A stretch of DNA of 6,622 bases from Methanobrevibacter sp. Its GTDB lineage: Archaea > Methanobacteriota > Methanobacteria > Methanobacteriales > Methanobacteriaceae. Below the pieces are notes generated by a model. It had not been told where the DNA came from. It saw only the letters and a list, made by a program, of their open reading frames with translations, and ran no database searches. Positions 1 through 5,483 of the stretch are shown here, one piece after another (the stretch's first letter is position 1; every line of letters begins with the position of its first letter). Location: the NCBI GenBank assembly GCA_031261945.1, contig JAISIQ010000107.1:1-6622 (forward strand), read 5' to 3'. Position numbers and translations under genes: made by a program.

Positions 1-652
1 TAATGCTCAAAATAATAATTATATTGATGTTCAAGCGTGTGCAGGAACCCATGTTCTAAATACTGGGGATATCGGTCTTATTAAAATCAATAAAACTGAA
101 AGAATCCAAGATGGGGTAGAAAGAATTGATTTTTCTGCAGGAATAGCTGCTGTTGAATTAATGCAATTAAATGATGAATATCTACGCCAAAGTAGCAATA
201 TATTTAAAGTAACTAATGATCAACTTCCTAAAACAAGTGAAAGATTCTTCACTGAATGGAAAGCCTACAAAAATGAAATAAGCAAATTAAAATCAGAAAT
301 AGCTGATTTAAAAACTAATACTCTATCAGATGAAGTTTTTGATTTAAATGGATTAAAGATTTTAAAACAAATTATTGATGGGGATATTAAAGAGCTTCAA
401 AAAATAGCTACTGATTTTACAGATAATGAGAAAGCAGATATAGCTATTATTGGTAATAATGATGGAAAAATCGTTGGTGCCGCATCAAAAATAGCTATTG
501 ATAATGGAATCAAAATCAACGATATTATCAAAGAATCTGCAGCTATTCTTGGAGGTGGGGGCGGTGGTCGTCCAACTCTTGCTCAAGGAGCTGGTCCAAA
601 ATCTGATAAAATAGAAGAAGCATTAGAATTAGCTTTAACTTTATTAAGCTAA
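1..652 (+). CDS. alaS: Alanyl-tRNA synthetase, C-terminal part (5' partial)
   Basis: This enzyme charges tRNA-Ala with alanine and clears mischarged Ser/Gly through its editing domain; it acts in the cytoplasm. The frame is open from base 2 with no start, so the gene begins upstream and only the last 216 codons are present. Codons 13-17 read CAGTH, the Cys-x3-His half of the editing-site zinc motif (the usual form is CGGTH), followed by the TGDIG and ERIQDGVERIDF blocks typical of the family. A charged helical stretch (about residues 70-110) leads into the C-terminal DHHA1/C-Ala domain. That domain has a six-glycine run and RPTLAQGAG at about residues 184-198, then a helix ending in LLS and a TAA stop. 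An ATG at 161 is internal and not a real start. No clear T-tract terminator follows. Identity is certain; only the 5' part is missing. Confidence 0.97.
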   Translation, partial: NAQNNNYIDVQACAGTHVLNTGDIGLIKINKTERIQDGVERIDFSAGIAAVELMQLNDEYLRQSSNIFKVTNDQLPKTSERFFTEWKAYKNEISKLKSEIADLKTNTLSDEVFDLNGLKILKQIIDGDIKELQKIATDFTDNEKADIAIIGNNDGKIVGAASKIAIDNGIKINDIIKESAAILGGGGGGRPTLAQGAGPKSDKIEEALELALTLLS

Positions 653-1022
653 TTTTCATTAATAATATATAAATTACTATTGTTATTACTATTATTACTA
701 TTATTATTAGAATTATTATTAAAATCACTATTAAAATTAGTACTAAAATTAAAATTAGTATTTAGTGTTGATTTATTAGTATCATAGTACTAATAGCATC
801 ATTGGTATTATTTATATTAGTATTAATATTAGTATTGATAATATATTAGTTATTAGTATTACTAGTATTACTATTATTATTAGTATTATTAGTATTATTA
901 TTGCTATTACTACTAATACTGCTACTATTACTACTATTACTATTAATGTTACTAATATTATTGATATTAATATTGATATTACGTGTATTATTAATATTAT
1001 TTACATTATTTACATTATTTAT
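653..1022. repeat. Low-complexity ATT/AGT-rich intergenic tract
   Basis: The gap between alaS and thiI consists almost wholly of degenerate ATT, TTA, ACT and AGT triplets. The left two thirds favour TTAGTATTA-type words. From about 905 the style switches to the complementary TACTAATACT type, so 881-894 and 908-920 could pair as an imperfect stem. Stops occur in all frames on the plus strand; a minus-strand open frame here is only Ile/Leu-rich simple sequence overlapping alaS. No gene or structured RNA was recognised. Apart from the thiI promoter at its right end, nothing functional can be assigned. Confidence 0.75.
996..1022 (+). repeat. Three tandem 9-bp repeats, ATTATTTAC/T
   Basis: ATTATTTAC at 996-1004, ATTATTTAC at 1005-1013 and ATTATTTAT at 1014-1022 lie end to end directly upstream of the likely thiI TATA box. 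They may simply be slippage products of the surrounding simple sequence, or they may be upstream promoter elements. Confidence 0.6.
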
Positions 1023-1031
1023 GGATATATA
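1022..1031 (+). promoter_or_regulatory. Probable TATA box for thiI
   Basis: The stretch TGGATATATAG is centred near 1027. It predicts transcription starting at about 1053, shortly before the GAGAGG ribosome binding site at 1059-1064, which is 5 nt from the thiI ATG. Spacing fits an archaeal promoter with a short leader. TATA-like words are common in such AT-rich DNA, so this is an inference from spacing. Confidence 0.45.
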
Positions 1032-1069
1032 GTTGATATGAGAAAATATAAATTGTAAGAGAGGATTTA

Positions 1070-2218
1070 ATGAAACATAGTTTGATAATAGCTCGTTATG
1101 GGGAAGTAGGATTAAAAAGTCCTCGTGTTAGAAGTAGATTTGAGAGAAAGTTAGCACATAATATCAAGTCTGCTTTTGATTGTGAAATTGATATAAATCA
1201 AGCAAGAATATTCATATTTCCAGAGGATTTTGATGAAGCAATAGCTAAACTCCCAAAAATATTCGGGATTGTTTCATTTTCACCAGCTATTTCTACTCAT
1301 AGTAATTTTGAAGATGTTGAAATAGCTTTAAATAGCTATACTAACAAGCTTATTGAAGAAAAGTTATTAAATGAGGATATGAGTTTTGCAGTTCGTTGCA
1401 GACGAGTTGGATCTCATGATTTTTCTTCTCAAGAAATAGCTGCTTTCGCTGGCTCAGTTGTGGTTAAAAAACTTGGATGTTCTGTAAATTTGACTAATCC
1501 TGATTTTGAAATATTCCTTGAAGTTAGAGAAAATGAAACTTATATATTCCATGAAAAAATCAAAGGGCCTGGAGGACTTCCAATTGGAACTCAAGGAAAA
1601 GTCGTTTCCCTTATATCTAGTGGAATAGACTCTCCAGTAGCTACTTATTTAATGATGAAAAGAGGCTGTGAAATAATAGCTCTTCACTTTGATAATGACC
1701 CATTTACATCACAAAAAGGAGAAGAACAATTTAAAGAAATCATAGAAATTCTAAATAGCTATTCTTCTGGTGTTTATCTCAAAACAAAAATTGCTAAATA
1801 TGGGGAATATCTTCAAAAAACCAAAGATCTTGCTCCAGAAAAGATGACCTGTGTTCTTTGTAAATCCGGAATGTATAAAATAGCTAACCTCGTCGCAGAA
1901 AAAGAAAATGCTCTTGGAATAGTTGATGGAAGTAGTGTTGGCCAGGTAGCTTCTCAAACTCTTCAAAATATCTTAGCTACAAGAGAAGATGTTGATTTTC
2001 CAATTTTAAGCCCACTTATTGGAATGGATAAAGTCGAAATTGAAAAAATAGCTAAAAAAATAGGAACTTTCGATATATCTAGCACTGCTGACGGAGGATG
2101 TTCAGCTGTTCCTCGCTATCCAGAAACTAAAGCTACTATAGATAGAGTTCATGATGCTAAAGAAGCTATGAATCAAAAAGAAGAAGTTGAAAAAGTTTTT
2201 AAATCAATATATGATTAA
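1070..2218 (+). CDS. thiI: tRNA 4-thiouridine synthetase ThiI, archaeal type
   Basis: ThiI adenylates U8 of tRNA and replaces its oxygen with sulfur to give 4-thiouridine; in some organisms it also supplies sulfur for thiamine. The 382-residue protein has an N-terminal ferredoxin-like region (about 1-65), a THUMP RNA-binding domain (about 66-165), the linker GPGGLP (167-172), and a PP-loop ATP-binding domain with SSGIDSPVA at 183-191. The common form of that loop is SGGIDSPVA. Cysteines 261 and 264 (CVLC) and 344 (DGGCSAVP) form the trio found in archaeal ThiI, where work on the Methanococcus enzyme linked them to an Fe-S cluster. The C-terminal rhodanese domain of the E. coli enzyme (482 aa) is absent, so the sulfur donor is probably not a rhodanese persulfide. 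The ATG follows GAGAGG at 5-nt spacing. It appears monocistronic, with long gaps on both sides. Confidence 0.96.
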   Translation: MKHSLIIARYGEVGLKSPRVRSRFERKLAHNIKSAFDCEIDINQARIFIFPEDFDEAIAKLPKIFGIVSFSPAISTHSNFEDVEIALNSYTNKLIEEKLLNEDMSFAVRCRRVGSHDFSSQEIAAFAGSVVVKKLGCSVNLTNPDFEIFLEVRENETYIFHEKIKGPGGLPIGTQGKVVSLISSGIDSPVATYLMMKRGCEIIALHFDNDPFTSQKGEEQFKEIIEILNSYSSGVYLKTKIAKYGEYLQKTKDLAPEKMTCVLCKSGMYKIANLVAEKENALGIVDGSSVGQVASQTLQNILATREDVDFPILSPLIGMDKVEIEKIAKKIGTFDISSTADGGCSAVPRYPETKATIDRVHDAKEAMNQKEEVEKVFKSIYD

Positions 2219-2280
2219 CTTTTTTCTCATAGTTCTTATTAATATCATTGCTTTCATTATTTTTATTATTAATTTTTTTT
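2219..2280 (+). terminator. T-tract terminator region after thiI
   Basis: T6 at 2220-2225 starts one base after the thiI stop, and T8 at 2273-2280 follows within a T-rich stretch. Oligo-T on the coding strand is the main intrinsic termination signal of archaeal RNA polymerase. No strong hairpin precedes it. Confidence 0.6.
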
Positions 2281-2298
2281 ATTATTATTTTTATAATT

Positions 2299-2448
2299 AA
2301 TTTGATTATAATCTGATTTTATTTTTATTATAAATATAAAATTTTCAAATTTGATAATCTTTAAATTTGATAATTTTTAATAATATTATCTAAAATATTA
2401 TATATTATTAATTAAAAAGATTATAATTGTTTAATATTATAATCAAAT
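2299..2448. repeat. Cluster of AATTTGAT elements in direct and inverted copies
   Basis: AATTTGAT occurs at 2299-2306, 2348-2355 and 2364-2371. The last two belong to an exact 12-bp repeat, AAATTTGATAAT, at 2347-2358 and 2363-2374. ATTTGATTATAAT at 2300-2312 recurs as its exact reverse complement at 2436-2448. The 10-bp palindrome GATTATAATC stands at 2304-2313, and its two arms recur spread apart at 2420-2428 and 2436-2444. The set lies 200-350 bp upstream of fbp and 80-230 bp downstream of thiI. It could be regulator sites or AT-rich chance repeats. Confidence 0.55.
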
Positions 2449-2566
2449 CTTAATTTTATTATGGATATAATAATGAATATAATGATAAATAATGTGGATT
2501 ATATATGATTATATTGTATATGATTTTAGTAAGAAGTTTAAAATCTAATAAAAATAATAATTTAAG

Positions 2567-2610
2567 AAGTGTTTAAAAAGTATTTAAAAGTATTTAAAAA
2601 AGTATTTAAA
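2567..2610 (+). promoter_or_regulatory. Four phased AAGTRTTTAAA repeats, fbp promoter region
   Basis: Four copies of AAGT(G/A)TTTAAA begin at 2567, 2578, 2588 and 2600, so the spacing is 11, 10 and 12 bp, close to one DNA turn. The block ends 41 bp before the fbp ATG. The last copy (TATTTAAA, 2603-2610) is placed to act as a TATA box, giving a start near 2633 and a leader of about 19 nt carrying the GAGGTGT ribosome binding site at 2640-2646. The other copies could be alternative TATA boxes or same-face operator sites for a regulator of gluconeogenesis. Confidence 0.5.
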
Positions 2611-2651
2611 TTGTAGTAATTTAAATTTATATTATTTTTGAGGTGTAATAA

Positions 2652-3746
2652 ATGAAGACAACTATAAGTGTAATAAAAGCAGATGTTGGAAGTATTTCAG
2701 GGCATCTTGTTGCTCACCCTGCTTTAATGGAAGCGTGTGATGATACATTAGGTAAAGCTCTTGAAGAAGGATTATTAGAAGACTATTATATCACTCGATG
2801 TGGTGATGATATAGATATGATTATGACTCACAGAAATGGTGAGGAAAATGAAGAAGTTCATGAAACTGCATTTAATGCATTTATGAAAGCTACTGAAAGA
2901 GCTCGTGAATTAAAATTATACGGTGCAGGTCAAGATTTATTATCTGATACATTTTCTGGAAACATTAAAGGAATGGGTCCTGGTGTAGCTGAAATGGAAT
3001 TTAAAGAAAGACCAAGTGATCCAGTAATTGTTTATTGCTGTGATAAAACAGAGCCAGGAGCTTTCAATCTCCCATTATACAAAGTCTTTGCAGATCCTTT
3101 CAATACTGCAGGACTTGTTATTGACCCAAATTTACATGATGGTTTCAAATTTGAAGTATTTGATGTAATGGAACATAAAAAAGTTATTTTAGAATGTCCT
3201 GAAGAAACCTATGACTTACTTGCTCTTTTAGGTTCTACTGGAAGATATGTCATTAAAAGAATCTTTAAAAAGAATGGTGAAATAGCTGCATCTGTTAGTA
3301 CAGAAAGATTAAACTTAATGGCTGGTTCTTACATTGGTAAGGATGACCCAGTAGCTATTTGTCGTGCACAGTCTGGTTTCCCATCTGCTGGTGAAGTTAC
3401 AGAACCGTTTGCATTTCCTCACTTAGTTAGTGGTTGGATGAGAGGTTCTCACAATGGTCCTTTAATGCCAACAAGTGAAGAAGAAGCTAATCCTATTAGA
3501 TTTGATGGTCCTCCAAGAGTTATTGGTTTAGGTTTCCAAATAGCTGATGCTAAATTAGGATTACATGTTGATTTATTTGATGATCCTGCATTTGATCTTG
3601 CAAGAGAGGAAGCTACAAAAATAGCTAATTACATGAGAAGACATGGTCCATTTGAACCACACAGATTACCAAGTGAAGAAATGGAATATACTTCTTTACC
3701 TGGAGTAATGGAAAAATTAGAAGGAAGATTTAAGAAAATGGATTAA
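2652..3746 (+). CDS. fbp: Fructose-1,6-bisphosphate aldolase/phosphatase, archaeal bifunctional (class V FBPase)
   Basis: This single-domain enzyme condenses DHAP with glyceraldehyde-3-phosphate and then removes the 1-phosphate, giving fructose-6-phosphate and committing carbon to gluconeogenesis; it acts in the cytoplasm. The length of 364 aa is normal for the family. Residues matching the Mg2+ and substrate ligands are visible: D11 and H18 (KADVGSISGH), D52-D53 (CGDDID), Q94-D95 (GAGQDLL), D131-K132 (CCDKTEPGAF) and D231-D232. In AGSYIGKDDP (224-233), K230 is the expected Schiff-base lysine and Y227 the aldolase tyrosine. SGFPSAGE and MRGSHNGPLMP are also family blocks. The ATG follows GAGGTGT at about 5-nt spacing. 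It is transcribed alone, from a repeat-bearing promoter region. No key residue is missing, and both activities should be intact. Confidence 0.97.
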   Translation: MKTTISVIKADVGSISGHLVAHPALMEACDDTLGKALEEGLLEDYYITRCGDDIDMIMTHRNGEENEEVHETAFNAFMKATERARELKLYGAGQDLLSDTFSGNIKGMGPGVAEMEFKERPSDPVIVYCCDKTEPGAFNLPLYKVFADPFNTAGLVIDPNLHDGFKFEVFDVMEHKKVILECPEETYDLLALLGSTGRYVIKRIFKKNGEIAASVSTERLNLMAGSYIGKDDPVAICRAQSGFPSAGEVTEPFAFPHLVSGWMRGSHNGPLMPTSEEEANPIRFDGPPRVIGLGFQIADAKLGLHVDLFDDPAFDLAREEATKIANYMRRHGPFEPHRLPSEEMEYTSLPGVMEKLEGRFKKMD

Positions 3747-3772
3747 TTTATCCATTTATTTTTATTTTTATT
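3736..3772 (+). terminator. Hairpin plus T-rich tail across the fbp stop codon
   Basis: AAATGGAT (3736-3743) pairs with ATCCATTT (3750-3757), giving an 8-bp stem with a 6-nt loop that contains the TAA stop. A long T-rich run with blocks of four to five Ts follows. The form resembles an intrinsic terminator, although in archaea the T-rich tail probably matters more than the stem. Confidence 0.5.
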
Positions 3773-3988
3773 TTATTTTTATTTCTATTCTTATTTAGAG
3801 TTTTATTTCTATTTTTACTTCTATTTTTACTTTTATTTTTATTTCTATTTCTTGTTATTCTTATTTCTATTTTTATTTACAGTTTTATTTCTATTTTTAC
3901 TTTTATTTTTACTTCTATTTATTGTTATTTTTATTTCTATTCTTATTTTTATTCTTATTATTAATTTTATTATTATTTTTATCCATTT
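3747..3988. repeat. Pyrimidine-rich hexanucleotide array between convergent genes
   Basis: The plus strand is nearly all T, C and isolated A, built from degenerate hexamers of the form A(T/C)TTYT. A higher-order repeat is visible: a 22-bp block starting AGTTTTATTTCT at 3799-3820 returns exactly at 3881-3902 (82-bp period). TTGTTATTYTTATTTCTATT starts at 3852 and again at 3922 (70-bp period). The 12-bp difference equals two hexamers. The 11-mer TTTATCCATTT flanks the array exactly: 3747-3757 begins right after the fbp stop, and 3978-3988 ends right before the complement of the DUF357 stop. No coding potential was seen. RNA from the plus strand would be U-rich, that from the minus strand A-rich. 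Confidence 0.85.
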
Positions 3989-4222
3989 TCAAATGATATG
4001 GTAATTTAATCTTAATGCATCAAGTAATCCGTGAGCATAAGTTATACAACCAAAAGAACTAAGTTCATCTCCTTTTTCAAGATAATATTTACAATCGTCT
4101 CGATAGTTTTTAGCTCTTTCTATGACTTCTTTTTCTTCTTTAGAAAAATCAATATCTTTTATTTGATTAAAACTTAATTCTAATTTATCAATATCAATTA
4201 AAATTCGTTCTTTACATTCCAT
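3989..4222 (-). CDS. DUF357 family small archaeal protein, function unknown
   Basis: This 77-residue protein is predicted to be soluble and mostly helical, without signal peptide or membrane segment. The C-terminal half carries the block NYRDDCKYYLEKGDELSSFG followed by CITYAHGLLDALRL (about residues 40-72), which I recognise as the core of the archaeal DUF357 family. No biochemical role is established that I know of, so none is proposed. Its ATG overlaps the stop of the upstream phosphatidyltransferase gene by one base (TAATG). AGGAG (complement of 4231-4235) lies 8 nt before the start, inside that upstream gene, so the two are very likely cotranscribed and translationally coupled. The gene converges with fbp. 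Its 3' side is A-rich on its own strand, without a T-tract terminator. Confidence 0.85.
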   Translation of the reverse strand: MECKERILIDIDKLELSFNQIKDIDFSKEEKEVIERAKNYRDDCKYYLEKGDELSSFGCITYAHGLLDALRLNYHII

Positions 4223-4827
4223 TATAATATCTCCTGATGTTTATTGAGATTTTTTGATTTATTTTTACTAAATCTCCAAACATGATAAATTCTTTGGATT
4301 ACTGTAAAATAAGAGAGGATAACCAAGACTACAATAGCTATTTCTATCCAAATAGCTCCTGCAAAACTCGCAATAATAGCTCCGATTGTTAAAATAATTA
4401 AACGAACAGCTCGTTCAGCTATTCCTATATTACAAGGAATTCCTTTTGATTCTGCACTTGCTCTGACATAGCTAACTGTAAATGCAGAATGAATAGCTAA
4501 AACTCCCCATATCCAGTTTATAAATCCTCCTAAAATAATTCCAAATATTAATATGGCATCAGAAAACCGATCCATTGTTGAATCAAGAAATGCTCCAAAG
4601 TTTGAACTCCGATTATGATATCTAGCTATTGCCCCATCTAAAACATCAAAAATTCCAGCTATTAATATAAATATTCCTCCTAAAAGTAAATTTCCCTTAG
4701 CAAAGAATATAGCAGAGATAATAGCTATTATTGGAGATATTAAGGTTATGATATTTGGATTTATATTGATTCTTTTAGCTATTGGTTCAAGAATTCTTTT
4801 TAAAAGTGGTCTAAATCTTTCAAGCAT
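4222..4827 (-). CDS. CDP-alcohol phosphatidyltransferase, probable archaetidylinositol phosphate synthase
   Basis: This is an integral membrane enzyme expected to join CDP-archaeol and inositol-1-phosphate, releasing CMP, in archaeal phospholipid synthesis. Counting from the chosen start (201 aa), the full motif D61-x2-D64-G65-x2-A68-R69-x8-G78-x3-D82-x3-D86 is present, with all four Mg2+-binding aspartates. Around it lie about six hydrophobic segments (roughly 25-43, 47-66, 90-110, 112-120, 143-160 and 162-178). The later block RASAESKGIPCNIGIAER resembles archaetidylinositol phosphate synthases, but the exact alcohol substrate is inferred from similarity. An in-frame ATG at 4872 would add 15 Lys-rich residues. 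I prefer 4827 because MLERFRPLLKRILEPIA matches the usual family N-terminus and a TATA box sits 26 bp upstream, fitting a leaderless start. Neither start has a ribosome binding site. The stop overlaps the DUF357 start. Confidence 0.9.
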   Translation of the reverse strand: MLERFRPLLKRILEPIAKRININPNIITLISPIIAIISAIFFAKGNLLLGGIFILIAGIFDVLDGAIARYHNRSSNFGAFLDSTMDRFSDAILIFGIILGGFINWIWGVLAIHSAFTVSYVRASAESKGIPCNIGIAERAVRLIILTIGAIIASFAGAIWIEIAIVVLVILSYFTVIQRIYHVWRFSKNKSKNLNKHQEIL

Positions 4828-4848
4828 AATTCTAATATATTCTTTTAA

Positions 4849-4857
4849 CTTATATAT
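4849..4857 (-). promoter_or_regulatory. TATA box for the phosphatidyltransferase-DUF357 operon
   Basis: On the minus strand AAATATATAAG, preceded by an A-rich stretch that could serve as BRE, is centred about 26 bp before the ATG at 4827. That distance puts the transcription start at or next to the A of this ATG, predicting a leaderless mRNA. This agrees with the absence of any ribosome binding site. Confidence 0.55.
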
Positions 4858-4940
4858 TTTTTTAAAACACATTTTTCAACTTTAAAATTACACATTTCAA
4901 TAGCTATTTTTAACACTTTACTTACTTGCTACAAAATTCA

Positions 4941-4948
4941 TTTATATA
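4941..4948 (+). promoter_or_regulatory. TATA box for the LytTR-DUF3021 operon
   Basis: TTTATATA is a perfect match to the archaeal TATA consensus. It predicts transcription from about 4970, leaving a leader of about 10 nt that is essentially the ribosome binding site. Between the box and the start lie CTAAAT repeated twice (4949-4960), the repeat ATACTAAAT/ATACTAGGT (4946 and 4959) and ACTAGGTAGT (4961-4970). A bound regulator there would block initiation. No classical pair of LytTR sites with 12-13-bp spacing was recognised. Confidence 0.65.
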
Positions 4949-4979
4949 CTAAATCTAAATACTAGGTAGTAGAGGTGAT

Positions 4980-5462
4980 ATGTTGGAAGTTGAATTAATT
5001 ATATCTAATGAATATTCAAAGACGAAAGTCACCATTAAATCAAATAGCTTAAGTGAAGATATTGAAAAAGCAGTTAATTTTCTTGAGAATATTGAAAGTA
5101 GTGATATTAATCAAAATACTGAGAATTCCTCCATAATTCCTGTTAAACATAAAGGAAATATTAGTATTTTACATTTTAAGGATATTTCAATGATACGAAG
5201 TGAAAATAATCAAGTTAGAGTTTATACAAATCAAAATACAAAAAAAGATTACATTACTAATAAACGGTTATATGAGCTTGAAAAAATTTTAGATGATTCT
5301 TTTATTCGAATATCAAAGTCTGTGATTGTTAATTTAAATCAAATAGACTTTGTTGCTCCCTCCTTTAGTGGAACCATGGTTATTTCTTTAAAGAATGGTT
5401 TAAAAGATAATATTTCAAGAAAGTATTTACCACTATTTAAAAAAAGATTAGGGTTGAATTAA
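4980..5462 (+). CDS. LytTR-domain DNA-binding transcriptional regulator
   Basis: This 160-residue protein is predicted to be a cytoplasmic transcription factor. Residues 1-40 form a short beta/alpha segment with no receiver (REC) domain and no phosphorylatable Asp site, so it is not a standard two-component regulator. Residues 51-157 are a LytTR domain: IIPVKHKGNISILHFKDISMI, a YITNKRLYELEKIL helix, then FIRISKSVIVNLNQID (108-123) and a C-terminal VISLKNG...ISRKYLPLFKKRL stretch. The FIRISKS block carries the family's typical Arg/Ser/Lys contacts. GAGGTGAT (4972-4979) is a near-perfect ribosome binding site but abuts the ATG, so the next codon, TTG at 4983, is an alternative start. A DUF3021-like membrane protein gene follows 21 bp later, the arrangement of LytTR regulatory systems. 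The domain is mainly bacterial and rare in archaea, so transfer from Firmicutes is likely. Confidence 0.9.
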   Translation: MLEVELIISNEYSKTKVTIKSNSLSEDIEKAVNFLENIESSDINQNTENSSIIPVKHKGNISILHFKDISMIRSENNQVRVYTNQNTKKDYITNKRLYELEKILDDSFIRISKSVIVNLNQIDFVAPSFSGTMVISLKNGLKDNISRKYLPLFKKRLGLN

Positions 5463-5483
5463 TTGTGAATATGAGGTGTTAAA

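Noticed and set aside
543..728. Minus-strand open frame of 61 codons
   Set aside because: The product is Ile/Leu simple sequence produced by the AT repeats and by the antisense of alaS, with no ribosome binding site; it looks like a chance frame.
653..1069. Hidden tRNA or structured RNA gene in the alaS-thiI gap
   Set aside because: G and C are too scarce to form tRNA arms, and no GGTTCGA-like T-loop or other RNA hallmark was found on either strand.
1751..1966. Minus-strand open frame of 71 codons inside thiI
   Set aside because: It lies entirely antisense to a well-conserved gene and has no recognisable motif or ribosome binding site.
2461..2508. Possible 15-codon leader peptide (MDIIMNIMINNVDYI) upstream of fbp
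   Set aside because: There is no ribosome binding site, the composition is that of the surrounding AT-rich DNA, and it ends about 140 bp before fbp; attenuation of this kind is not expected here.
3747..3988. CRISPR-like array
   Set aside because: The hexamers are contiguous and degenerate, with no constant 25-37-bp repeat separated by unique spacers, and no cas gene is nearby.
3747..3988. Insertion sequence with target-site duplication, because of the 11-bp flanking repeats
   Set aside because: There is no transposase, no terminal inverted repeats and only simple sequence inside; repeat expansion explains it better, although an old insertion footprint cannot be excluded.
4980..5462. Two-component response regulator
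   Set aside because: There is no receiver domain before the LytTR domain and no histidine kinase gene beside it; the neighbour is a small membrane protein without kinase motifs.
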